A stretch of DNA of 64,000 bases, taken from Gautieria morchelliformis. Taxonomy: Eukaryota; Basidiomycota; Agaricomycetes; Gomphales; Gomphaceae. Positions within the stretch are counted from its first letter, which is position 1. Each line of letters opens with the position of its first letter. The translations under genes and the position numbers were made by a program. The notes under the pieces were generated by a model. That model saw only the letters and a program-made list of their open reading frames with translations. It was not told where the DNA came from and did not search any database. The stretch spans positions 62,001-126,000 of the forward strand of contig WHVA01000252.1 of NCBI GenBank assembly GCA_015179125.1, given 5' to 3'. Positions 12,033 through 23,987 of this stretch are shown here, one piece after another.

Positions 12033-13470
12033 TGGGGACGCTGTCGAGAATGTGTGTGACTGTTTTTTGTATTGGTTTCAAATAATATTATCTCTGTTTA
12101 TTTTAATATATGTCTGTGGGTTAAATTATCTCATACTGGTTTGGAATACAATTACCTGTTACAAGCAGGTGTGCCTGTAGGTCACTGCGCTCCAAGTAGA
12201 CTATATGCGTGAGGCCGTTCCTGCAAGGTTGGCATCTGACAATGAGGCTCACTTATAATATGAGTCACTAGGGTATTTACACATCCGAATAGGTGATGCA
12301 CTCAGATACACGATCAATGACGTGCGTATCTAATGTGCACGCATCCTAGGGTTGGTCAGACCTATTTGGAGATCTGCGTACCTCACCTACTCTTTTGCCC
12401 AGCACCAACATAAACTGACTAATTTTCAGGTTCTCAGACTACAATTACCAACCCTTAAAACACAGTGAGTATACCCAGCTTTTGCATGCTCAAAATCCCT
12501 AAAGCAAACTAAAGTAATTGCCCTCGCTTCCTGCAGAGGACCAGGCATCTTCAGAGTCTATGGCAGCATCTTGACCAATTTGGCTGTCCATGATGTTAGG
12601 AAACCAGACTGTACAGTACCCATTGACCCACTCACCCTCCTCTGACCCACCAATCACTTACCACCCTTTTCCCCCCCACAAGCCTCTCCATCCCACAAGT
12701 CAAGCGAGTTCACCGAGGCGCGTACGCGCGCACTGAGTCGAGTCGAGTCGAGTCGAGCTGAGTCGAGGGACCACGCGAGTCCACGCGATCTCACGGGCTC
12801 ACATCGCGTATCAGCCGGACGATCGAGTTCTATGTTTCTCCCCCTTCCCCTTTCTCCTGTCTCGACCCTGTCCCATTTCGTGATCACACTATGTTGCTCC
12901 ACAATATGTACATGTAGGTAGTTCCATTCTCCCGATCTACCCCACGAACGCTCCACACCCATCTGCAACCCTCGGCCCTCCACCTTCTGACCTTCCTCTC
13001 ACCCATGCCCCCTCAATCTCTCCATTAGTTACCTTAGGTACGTTTGTATAAAAGGCCGAGCGACGTTCCCAATTAAAAACCACCAATTCTACTGGTCACT
13101 TTCCCCTGCGCTCGAGTTCTAAGCGCATCGAGCCTTCCTGCCGAAATATTCCGGGTCACTCCAGATCCCGATTCCTTAGCTACACTTAGTAGCACACCCC
13201 ATAGTTACCTAGTATTCTTTAGACATGATATCTCAAGATCTCACTGCTGCTTACTCCATCTCCCTCCGTGTAGCATACTCTTACAGCGCTGTGCAGTACA
13301 TAAGGCGGGTGCTGATTTTGCGCGTGTTTTAGCTGCAAGACTTAGGTAATCCCATAGAAAACTGCTCATATGTGACACGAATGATCTGATTGGACTCTAT
13401 GTATCCGTCTTACTGTAAGCCTCGCGCTACAAGTGTTTGCCAGTGCAAACATATCCTTTTTTTGTGACCG
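12033..13470. other. hAT interior right of the Tup1 fragment
   Basis: I recognise no gene. A GAGTC pentamer array lies at 12735-12767. The remainder is mixed low-complexity and unique sequence up to the GGCCTGGC-rich right end of the hAT element. Confidence 0.4.
12735..12767 (+). repeat. GAGTC pentanucleotide microsatellite
   Basis: About six GAGTC units in tandem, with one variant unit (GAGCT) near the right end. It is part of the hAT element interior. Confidence 0.85.
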
Positions 13471-13670
13471 AAGATCTTGTATTTAGGCGCTTGCCAGGCC
13501 ACGGCTTCCTGGCTTGGCTTTGGCCTGGCAAAACCTGAGCCGGGCCATGGAGTCGGATGTGCCGACGGCTTTGGCCTGGCTTGGCCCGGCCTATTGGTGG
13601 CTCGGCCTGGCTCGGCTCACGGCCTGGGCCAGGCCATGCCCATCACTACCGTCAAACCTAGAACTCAGGC

Positions 13671-14219
13671 CACTGTGGATAGCGGAACCACTGAAAACCT
13701 TTAGTTTCAACCATTGAAATTTCAGTGGCTAAATCACTGCGTTCTGTGCATAATCCACTGAGTTTCCGAGATAAAACCACTGAATTGTTTTCAGTGGAAA
13801 AGTGTTCATACCCGTGAGTTTATTTCAGTGTGCATATCATGTAATTTCAGTGAGTTATTATGGTATTTCCATGTTTAAATCATTGGATTTAAGTAGTAAT
13901 ATCATACAAATTCAGTGTTTATATCATGGACACTATAATGAGTTATCACCGAGGTTTCATGGGGTAATCATGGAACGTCAGCTCAAATACACCAATAACT
14001 CAGCGTAACAAGAGTGGAAACACCCATGGGTGGCTCCCCACATTCCCGTGATTTCTTTGCCATTTTTCATTTGTTAGAGCCTGAGCTAGAAGGCGTATTT
14101 TCTGTGACTTGGGCACCCAAAGCCAGCGGAAGATCCAATGAAATATAGTGAAATAGCAGTCTATTTCTGGACGATATTCTAGTAATAACAGGCATATAAG
14201 ATGTAAAATACCTGCCAAA
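13671..14219. mobile_element. Possible EnSpm-like left end rich in TTTCAGTG motifs
   Basis: Cassette sequence stops at 13670 and a new sequence begins CACTGTGGATAG. Within the next 250 bases the motif (T)TTCAGTG or its complement CACTGAA occurs about eight times in both orientations, for example near 13689, 13719, 13776, 13790, 13826, 13847 and 13910. A CACTG start and dense subterminal repeats in both directions are typical of CACTA/EnSpm ends. I could not find the matching right end, so the extent of the element is unknown. Confidence 0.4.
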
Positions 14220-14960
14220 TCATGGAATTTCTACAGAGATACCACTGTATTCCAGCGTCCGGCGGGTCAGGGAAGGCAGCTGCGCGTGGCATGCAGATAG
14301 TGCTCCGCGAGAGACGTGTCCAGGGTGCACGGTGTCATGGCGCGGGGTGGTGGACGCAGACCTGGTGTGGGTGCGGTGGTGGGGGAACAGCCACCGAGAA
14401 ATACTGCAGCTACCAGTGCAGGAACTTTGCATACAGCTTCAGGGTGTGCGTCTCGTTGACCAATGCTGTGGGCGACAAGAGCACCTAGACGAAGCGCGTG
14501 GTGAGCACCACAATGCACGCATGCTGCACCATGTCCAACAAGGCCGTGAACTTGGGGTGCAGCATCCACAACAACATCATTCAGAACATCCGCAGAAAAA
14601 AAAATGGCAGCCAACACACCTTGAGCAGGAACACACACAGAACTCACCCATCACGAAGAAGTAGTTGAGCGCATATTGCAGGATCTCCAGTGGCGCATGC
14701 ATGTCGATCAAATGCTTCACGACTGCAGTTGCGGCTTGCAGACACTAACGAGAGAGAAAGACGTGCATTAGTCCAACCAGCCCATCCCGTCCGCCCCACG
14801 CACCATTGTGAAGATGTCCCCCAGCTTGATGACACAGCACTTCCATGCCGCCTTGAAGTTGAACAAGTACATCACAAGACGCATATAGTAAGTTTACAGC
14901 GTCGGGAAAGGAAAAAAAAACACGATGACTCACCGACAGTGGACAAAAACGGACACCACT
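14220..14960 (-). pseudogene. Unrecognised spliced gene fragment
   Basis: The minus strand shows exon-like pieces separated by short introns. One exon (about 14806-14885) reads RLVMYLFNFKAAWKCCVIKL and then GDIFTM. A GTGCGTGG...TCTCGTTAG intron follows, and then an exon (about 14655-14748) includes KHLIDMHAPLEILQYALNYF. Further left, a frame with MMLLWMLHPKFTALLDMVQ (about 14500-14590) carries two stops. Codons are strongly G/C at third positions, unlike the surrounding AT-rich DNA, which supports a real coding origin. Both ends are missing. I do not recognise the protein. It may be a fragment carried by the EnSpm-like element on its left. Confidence 0.4.
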
Positions 14961-14973
14961 CATACATGCTCGA

Positions 14974-17900
14974 TGTAAATAACCTAGATACCATACATGT
15001 ATTCTAGCTATTACATAATCCCAGTGGGCCCCTTAAGGACCCACTGTATAGTTTATGCGTGGGAACCGGCCAGCGGTTCCCATCGCATCTTACTCTTACC
15101 TGTCACTACGTAGCATTCAGAATACCACACACTGGTCAAGTTCTATTGTGCCCTTGTGATACAAGGTCTTAAGATCGACATCTTTACACCTTTTTGAACT
15201 ATCCTGCGGTTGATCGCCACGTGGCCAACTGATTGTGGATTCGAAGCAATCTTGAAAAATATCGCTGCGTCGATGACTAAACATCGTTGAGACCCTCCAG
15301 TAGACCTTCTACTGTTGGCTGCAAGCGTGATGATTCCACGCAGGCGAAGACGGACACGAGCGACGAGCTCGCGGTCCACACCACAGGTGCAGCCCAGCGA
15401 CACGACGGCTGATGCTACCCTGGACCAAGAGTCCAGGACGCTAGAAGACGGAGAGATAGTAGATCTCACCGCCCTCATCCCCCCAATAGAGGACAAGGAA
15501 AATCCCGACCATGTCTCGTCGAGCGTGATTGAGGAAGAGACAACGCTGCGTAACAAGCCGGTGCCGCCCCCCCAATCCCCTCTGCCCAGAGACAAAGGAA
15601 AGGGCAGAGAAGTCTTGCCGTCGTCAGACGGCAGAGCATCAACGTCGAGGCGGGCACAAAGCCACAACTCGAACCGCTGCTCACAAAGTAGAGTGACGAC
15701 GATTGTCCCCGAAGGGGGACGACGGCAAAAAAGGCGAGCCCCAGACGATGGTCAGGGCTCGGAATACTCGAGCTCAAGTCGAAAGCGCTCGAGAGCTCAC
15801 ACCATCGACCACGAGACAGCAGAGGCACTGAACAAGCAGGTGCAGGCTGCGCTGCACCGAAGCACGCTCACGCGCCACAAGCACGATCAGCTAGCATCGC
15901 AGCTTGACAATGCTGCCTCCGCCTTAATGTCAATCAGCAAGGAACTCCACCAGGGGGAGGAGATCAGGCTACAGGATGCAGCCACTCTGGAAGACGTCCA
16001 GAAGGCCCTCTGCCCACGTGGGGAGCGGGACACAACACGTCCAAGCTCGCGACAGTCCGCAGCTAACAAACACGGCCATGACATGGAAGACCCGCGACGA
16101 AAGGAGCGGGACAAGCAGCGAATGCCGCCGCCGGCCGTCCTGGTCGAACAGGACGTGAGGTTCAGAAATGAACCTCAGGAGCAACCGGCGGCCCCAACAG
16201 ACAGCCGTAAGATGATCCAACAGATCGTCAGGCAGCAGGTCGCCTCAGAGCCTGACTCTGAAACGACGACCGAGAGCTTACAGCTCTAAGTTGCGCACTG
16301 GCAGCGTAAAGAAGTCACAGGTGCACGCCGCCATACGCAGGCCCTTGAGCTGCTAGCAAAGAACGCAGAGGAAGTGGTGGCCCAGAGCCACACCGCTCAG
16401 CTGCACGACGAGCAGCTCACGCGAGCCATACAGGACGCACGGTAGGCGCGTGCAGCCTACAACAGCAGGCTGCAGATCCACAATGCGGGACTGACTGGGG
16501 ACACCAGGCACAGAATGCCCCCGGACTCGAGAGCACAAAATGCTCCCGATCCCGAGCCCGACCCAGGCCCAGGGCCTGTCAGGGCAAACAACAGCCTGCC
16601 CCGCACGGCGTCACAGCCATGCGAGCGATCCATGGCCCCAACGGAAGGCCAGGGAATCCTGGACCAGGCTGATGTCGTACCGCTGGAGCCATACGATGGG
16701 ATCACACAGATGATCCACGTGGCGTTAGCAGACCCCACGGACACAGACCCAGAGAAGTCTGTGCTAGCGAAAGCCGGCATGAAGCTGGCTCACCCCGAGC
16801 CATACACCGGGGGATCTGACCTTGAAGAGTTTGAGATCTTCGTAGCAGCCATCTTACGATGGCTAAAAATGAACTGCCTCCTAGGGCCAACAAGCATAGA
16901 CATGCAGGTCAGCTACATGGGCACTCACCTCACCGGCAAAGCCCAGGAATGGTTCCTTTGAAACGTAGAACGCTTCGATCGCCAGGTCTGCAGCTGGACT
17001 CTGGAAACAGTGATGCAGGGCCTTCAAAAAAGGTTCCTGCACACACTGACGTACCACCACGCTTCGAATAAATTTGACGCGGTCATGCAGGGCATGAAGA
17101 TGGTTCAGGAGATGCTGAACGAGCTCGCGAAATACGCAGCGCGTATGATACAACCACCAGATGACTACACGTTCCGGAGACGATTCGTGTCGGCACTGCA
17201 CGAAACGCTGCGCAATGAAGTCCTCAAAAAGGGCTACAATGCTGAGAGCAGCTCAATAGAGCAGCTCTTCGAGACGGCCTGAATGATCGAGGAGGCATCC
17301 CGATACAATATGGGGATGCACCGCGCAGAGAGCGCAGCAGCAACGGCAAGCACAGCCCGGCTTACAGGGAGCAAGCCGTCGACACAGACAGGCCTGACCA
17401 GGCCCAGCCTGTTCTCGAGAAGTGGAGCGGCGCAATGGCCGCTGCCCCCACACCTAGCACAAGCTGGACACCCACCTGAAGCTAAACAGCCTCAAGTGTC
17501 AGGGTCATCCCCGCGACCTGCCCCACCAGCGAAAGCGTTGGGACGACCTAACGATCGACCCAGCGACAACCAAAGCAGCACCACGTGCTTTGAATGCGGC
17601 CAACCTGGCCACAAGAGAGCGGAATGCCCCTGGCTTGAGTCCGGTATCAGGACAGCGGCTGCGAGGCATGAAGAAGAGACCGAGGATCCAGAGACGGATC
17701 TCGGTCAGAATTCTCTCCATCAAATTGATGAAGAGGGGGAGGGTGATCCCCAACCCAACGACTCTCCAGACAACGAAGACGTGCCCGCTGAAGAGTGGGA
17801 TCCCAAGCTGTCCCAATATTACAAATGGGACGAAGAGGTGGAGGACACCACCTACAGGTCCAGCGCAATCAGATTTGCGCCAGAGGACGACACCGCCATG

Positions 17901-20900
17901 AAAGTCATGGCGGGACGCACATCGGTCACGCCAGACAAGGCGGCCGAACGGGTGTATCACCACTGAAGCAAGCATAGGACCTGGCCAACGCGCCCACGCA
18001 GTGAGAACCATACCCTATCGGGGTACTGGGAAATAAATGGCGTAAAAGCCCACTGCCTGCTAGATAGCGGCAGCGATGGGGTACTGCTATCCCCTGAATT
18101 CATGCGAGCTACAGGGATGAAAACATTCTCCCTGGCGCAGCCAATCACGCTGCAGCTAGCCTGCATAGGCAGCCGTTCCACGATCAACTATGGAACGAAC
18201 ACGACCATCAAATTTGGTTGTGAAACATACGATGAATATTTCGACATGGCGAACGTCGAATATTACGATGTGATCTTAGGGATACCGTTCCTAAGGAGAT
18301 TCGGCATAACCCTGGACTTCTCAAGGCCAGAGACAATCCGCAAGGGGAACGAAGTAATCCCCACGGGCAAAGTCTCGTTCGACGATGATGGATCAACGAA
18401 TGAGGACAAGGGGCCACGAGTGAGCAGGATTACCTGGGCACCGAAGCCTAGCCTGGCTCATTGAAGCCAGGAGGACGAGTCACAGGACGACTCGTCCTCA
18501 AACTCACCCTACAACCGTAGGGAGAGGCGCTCTCACCTAACGGTGAAAGAGATGGGAAAGAGGAGAGCGGTTCTGCACGCCGCGGGACCTAATAGACGCA
18601 CACAGCGCCTAATGGCTTCTAAGCCAACCACCACCATCATCCTCAGGGATGATGACCTTCCTTGCCTCTGCGAGGAATGGATGGAACGAATCACTGACCT
18701 AGTCAGTGGAATTCCATTAGAACTCCCACCACTACGGCAGATCAACCATGAGATCAATCTCATTGATCCCAACAAGCACATGCAGTATCGACTACCGAAG
18801 TTCCCCGAACACTTCCGAGAGGAACTGTCAGCTAAGATAGAACGATACACCACTGCAAAGTGGTGGATTCCAGCAGTTGCACACCAGGCCGTGCCCATGC
18901 TGTGTGTGCCGAAAAAGACCGGTACATTACAAACCGTCTTTGATCTGCGTCAGCAGAACAAGAACATGGTGAAGGACGTCAGGCCCTTCCCAGATCAAGA
19001 TATCATCCGCAGCGACATGGCTCGCTGTCGGTATCAAACAAAACTCAATATGTCGAAAGCATACGAGCAGATCCGGATTCATCCGGATCACGTAGCAAAG
19101 ACTGCCTTTGCCACGATCCTTGGCACATTTAGGAGCCAGGTGATACAGATGGGAGACTGTAACACCCCATCAACATTCCAATGGCTGATGACAGCCATTT
19201 TCCACGACTGCATAGGTCGCTTCGTCCATGTATACATGGACGACATCTTCATTTTCTCGCTCTCAATACAACAGCATGAAGAGCACCTCTACATTGTCTT
19301 TGACAGACTGAGGAAGAACCACCTTTTCCTGAGCAAGAAAAAGGTGGACCTCTATTCCATCTGAATGGAGTGTCTTGGCCACATCATCAATGGCCGAGGG
19401 GTACATGCCGACAAGGATAAGATGCAATGCATCCGCGTGTGCTCGATCGATGATGATTTCTATCAGCCTCCTTCCCCCCTGAAGAACAGAGCAGGGGACG
19501 GCAATGACATCTCTCTTGAGCTGGTTTTTTGTCCAGATCAGCCGGTCCCAGATCCTGAATCTCAGGTGTGCGTCCGGGTGCACCATGATCTTTGCGAACA
19601 TGGTGTCCCTATGGTATGCATCTCGTAAGACCTTGGACAGGTCTACGCCCTGCTCGACGATCCGGCACAGGGGTGCGCCATCATTTCCTGCGGCGATGAC
19701 TCTGACATCATCGTCGTCATCGTCGCATGATGCGGCGATGCTCGTGGGCTTCTGTGAGCCCTCGTTTAATGTGGCGGATTCCATTATTCTCGCCTCTGTC
19801 TTCTCAGCGAGGCGTTTAGACCGTCTCGTCGCCGCTGCTCGCAGCTTGATATATCGGTCAGTGGGCAATAACTCACCGTCTGGGTCTAAATGCCCATCTG
19901 CGTTTACGAAGTCGTGATCCGGGTGATTGTCATCACTCATGTCACTCTCGTAGTAGCGCGACAGGCAGTCCGCTACCTTGTTCTCTACACCGTCAACATG
20001 TACAGTGTTGAAGTTGAACCGGGAGAGAAACTCCCACCATCTGACCTGGCGGTCAGACAGGCTCTTCTGGGTCTCGAAGTACTCGAGCCCTTTGTGGTCT
20101 GTGACGAGGGTGAACCTCCATCCCAGCAGCTTGTCCTCCCATTTCATGAGAGCCTTGAGCACCGTGATTGTCTCGTGCTCGTGAGTCCGGTAGTGTTGCT
20201 GAGCAACGCTGAACTTCTTTGACAAGAAGGCGGCAGGCCGACAGGTTTTCCAGTCGGGGCCTTGGCCGTAGACTGCACCGACACCGGCTTTTGACCTGTT
20301 GGTGATCACCCAGATCAGCTCTGGGCACCATGCGTCTACTGGATGCAGGATAGGGGCCTTACAGGCCAACGCCTTAATGCTTTGCCAGCATTTGTCTAGT
20401 AGTGGGGTCCATTCGAATGGACGGTTGTTACGCGCACAGCCCGATAGTGGGGTGGTATATGCGCTAACATCTGGCATGTAATGTGCCAGATACTGCACTA
20501 GCCCGAGGAAACACTGGACATCGTTGAACATCTGTGGCCTACGCATGAGCCCAGACATAGAGTCGTTCTGCACATCATGCGTGAAGTGCCAGATGACGAA
20601 AACCGGGCCACAACGGCCCAAAGGCCTACTACACAGCCTGCCCATTCTGGATAGGCCGTGGCAGTCGATTGGCATCGACTTCATGGGGCCCCTGCCCAAA
20701 TCCAATGACTGTGACTACCTGATGGTAGTCATCGACCAACTAACATCGCTCGTACACCTCGTACCAACAACGACGAGCATGTCAGCCAAGGGAGTAGCCT
20801 GGCTGTTCCTGAAAGAGATCATTCGACTCCATGGGGTTCCCGACTCCATCGTTTTGGATAGAGACTCGAAGTTCACATCAATCTTTTGGCATGAACTACA

Positions 20901-21640
20901 GCGACTCATGGGGACTAAGCTCCTCATGTCAACTGCATTCCATCCCCAAAAGGATGGAGCCACCGAGCGGGCAAACTGCTCGATAGGACAGATATTGCAC
21001 GCGGTCGTCACAGATGATCAGAAGGATTGGGCATTGAAATACCCAATGGTTAAGGTTGCCCTCAACAGCAACATCAGCATGACCACAGGGTTTGCGCCCT
21101 TCGAGCTGAACCACGGCTATATGCCGTGGATAGATCTCCCAATAGCCGTGGACACCCTGTTCAAGGGGGTAGCCCAGTTCGCACATCAGGCAAGATGGAA
21201 CCTGATGGCGGCACACGATGTAATCATAGAGCATCGAGTGGCGCAAACGTTTCATGCAAACAAGAAACATATGGCGAGCTACAGGTACGCGGCCAACGAC
21301 CGCGTCTACCTCCCGACCCAGAACCTAACTCTCCTGAAAGGAAGAGCCAGAAAACTAGTCCCGCGGTACATCGGACCGTACCGTGTCGACAAGGCTCACA
21401 ACGACGCCTCGACGGTGACCCTTGAACTTCCCGATGAGCTGAAAAGCTGTCGTATTTCACCGGTCTTTCATTCAAGCCTTGTACGACGATACGAGGCTAA
21501 CAACAACGAGTTATTCCCTCGTCATGAGGCCAAGTCATTTTATGACTTTGGAGCGAATGACGACTAGTAGTGGCTCATCGACGAGATTATCGCACATCAA
21601 TGGATAAACTCGATGGACCTGGAATTCCAGGTCTGCTGGA
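14974..21640 (+). mobile_element. Ty3/gypsy element G1, rearranged and broken
   Basis: Left end: TGTAAATAACC at 14974, the same as the outer end of element G2 at 33719, so this is the 5' LTR start. Parts are gag about 15315-17966, with a CFECGQPGHKRAEC zinc knuckle near 17591; protease about 18000-18460 with LLDSGSDG; reverse transcriptase about 18540-19435 with YMDDIF; integrase core about 20545-21567; and a chromodomain-like tail (LIDEIIAHQW) to about 21640. The RNase H and integrase N-terminal part, about 19437-20545, lies on the minus strand within the otherwise plus-strand element. No 3' LTR is seen. This is a fossil with numerous breaks (about ten) and a rearranged middle. Confidence 0.85.
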
Positions 21641-23542
21641 TTCGAACGTAGTTCAAAGTCTCCAGATGGCCATAGTGACCGACTATCTGATGTGCCCGAT
21701 TGATGATGATTTCGATCAGCCTCCTTCCCCCTTGAAGAACAGAGCAGGGGATGGCAATGACGTCTCTTTTGAGCTGGTTTTTAGTCCAGATCAGCCCGTC
21801 CTGGATTCCAAATCTCGGGTGCGCGTCCAGGTGCGCCATGATCTTTGTGAACATCGCGTCCCTGTGGTACGCGTCTCATAAGACCTTAGACAGGTCTACG
21901 CCTTGCTCGACGATCCGGTGCAGGGCCGCGCCGTCACTTCCTGTGGCGATGACTCTGATGTCATCGTCGTCGTCGTCGCGTGATGCAGTGACGTTCGCGG
22001 GCTTTGGTGAGCCCTCATTTAATGCGGCGGATTCCGTTATTCTCGCCTCTGTCTTCTCCGCGAGGCATTTAGAACGTCTTGTCGCTGCTGTTCGCAGCTC
22101 AATATACCGGTCAGTGGGCAATAACTCACCGTCCAGGTCTAAACGCGCATCTGCATTCACAAAGACGTGGTCCGGGTGATTGTCATCACTCGTGTCATTC
22201 TCGTAGTAGCGCGACAGGCAGTCCGCTACCTTGTTCTCCACACCGTCAACATGTACGGTGTTGAAGTTGAACCGGGAGAGAAACTCCCACCATCTGACCT
22301 GGTGGTCAGACAGGCTCTTCTGGGTCTCGAAGTACTCAAGCCCTTTGTGGTCAGTGACGAGGGTGAACCTTCGCACTAGCAATTTGTCCTCCCATTTCAT
22401 GAGAGCCTCGAGCATCGTGATCGTCTCGTGCTTGTGAGTCCGATAGTGTTGCTGAGCAACGCTGAACTTCTTTTACAAGAAGCCAGCAGGCCGACAGGTT
22501 TTCCAGTCGGGACCTTGGCTGTAGACAGCACCAATGCCGGCTTTTGACCCGTCGGTGATCACCCAGATCAGCTCTGGGCACCTTGCGTCTACTGGACGCA
22601 GGATCGGGGCCTTGCAGGCCAACGCCTTAATGCTTTGCCAGCAGTTGTCTAGTAGTGGAGTCCATTTGAATGGACAGTTATTACGCGCACAGCCCGATAG
22701 CGGGGTGGTATATGCGCTAACATCTGGCATGTAGTGTGCCAGATACTGTACCAGCCCAAGGAAACGCTGGATGTTGTTGAACATCCGTGGCCTACGCCAC
22801 TCGCGGATGCATTGCATCTTATCCTCATCGGCATGTACCCCTCGGCCATCGATGATATGGCCGAGACACTCCATTCGGATGGAATAGAGTAGAGGTCCAC
22901 CTTTTTCTTGCTCAGAAAAAGGTGATTTTTCCTCAGTCTGTCAAAGACAATGTAGAGGTGCTCTTCATGCTCTTGTATTGAGAGCGAGAATATGAAGATG
23001 TCGTCCATGTATACATGGACCAAGCGACCTATGCAGTCGCGGAAAATGGCTGTCATCAGCCGTTGGAATGTTGATGGGGCATTACAGTCTCCCATCTGTA
23101 TCACCTGGCTCCTAAACGTGCCAAGGATCGTGGCAAAGGCAGTCTTTGCTACGTGATCCGGATGGATCCGGATCTGCTCGTATGCTTCTGACATATCGAG
23201 TTTTGTTCGATATCGACAGCGAGCCATATCGCTGCGGATGATATCCTGATCCGGGAAGGGTGTGACGTCCTTCACCATGTTCTCATTCTGCTGGCACAGA
23301 TCGAAGATGGTTCGCAATGTACCGTTCTTCTTCGGCACACACAGCATGGGCACGGCCTGCTGCGTGACTGCCGGAATCCACCACTTTGCAGTGGTGTATC
23401 GTTCTATCTTAGCCGACAGTTCCTCTCAGAAGTGTTCAGGGCATTTCGGTAGTCGATACCACATGTGCTTGTTGGGATCGATGAGGTTGATCTCGTGGTT
23501 GATCTCCCGTAGTGGTGGGAGTTCTAATGGAATTCCACTGAC

Positions 23543-23927
23543 TGTCAGGGTTCACGCATTTCCTTCCACAAGTTTCTATTTCCTTCCATGAGTTTCCGTT
23601 ACCTTCCGTCAGTTTCCATAACCTTCCGTCACATTCTGTCACATGTCACATTCCGTCACATTCCGTCACCTTCCGTAACCTTCTACAAGTTTCCGTCTCC
23701 CCTATTATGTAAGCCTTGCCAGCGCTATAAGACTGTAGCCCGTGTGGTGGCGTTTCCTCAGCTTGATCTCTGAGGATACCCACTACACAGGCAAGTCCCC
23801 ATGTATCTATCGTTGGTAGAGTTATAAACTGAGGATACCCACTACACAGTTGGTCATTGTCCTAGTATCGGCTCTTATCTCCTTGAGTATCTTTGGTTGT
23901 GGCTTCGTCATTAGTGTTGCCCTCACA
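23543..23927 (+). repeat. 5' LTR of chromovirus G3
   Basis: This is a TGTCAGGG...CCCTCACA repeat of 385 bases. It has a run of TTCCGTCA/TTCCGTAA motifs (23590-23700) that may be control sites, a TATA-like CTATAAGA at 23725-23732, and AGCTTGATCT at 23760-23769, about 34 bases downstream of the TATA. The sequence directly after the LTR contains the complement AGATCAAGCT (23930-23939). That arrangement is what Tf1-type fungal chromoviruses show when the transcript start primes its own reverse transcription. Confidence 0.9.
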
Positions 23928-23987
23928 GAAGATCAAGCTCATAGGACGACCCCACACACTTTTCTTAACCAGCCTTCATCTCAGCCT

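Larger units (their letters stand above)
9594..13648. mobile_element. Non-autonomous hAT element carrying a Tup1 fragment
   Basis: The element is 4055 bases with terminal inverted repeats TAGTGATGGGCATGGCCTGG at the left and its complement (CCAGGCCATGCCCATCACTA) at the right. It is flanked by the perfect 8-base duplication CCGTCAAA (9586-9593 and 13649-13656). TAG-starting inverted repeats and 8-base duplications identify the hAT superfamily. Both ends are packed with GGCCTGGC/TGGCTTGG motifs (about 9600-9735 and 13490-13640), as expected for subterminal transposase-binding repeats. No transposase frame was found, so it must be mobilised in trans. The interior carries a captured piece of a host Tup1-like gene, a strong hairpin (9826-9892) and otherwise AT-rich filler. 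Confidence 0.9.

Noticed and set aside
11254-12081. Long minus-strand frames of up to 248 codons
   Set aside because: Antisense shadows of the captured Tup1 fragment; composition is low-complexity and no domain is visible.
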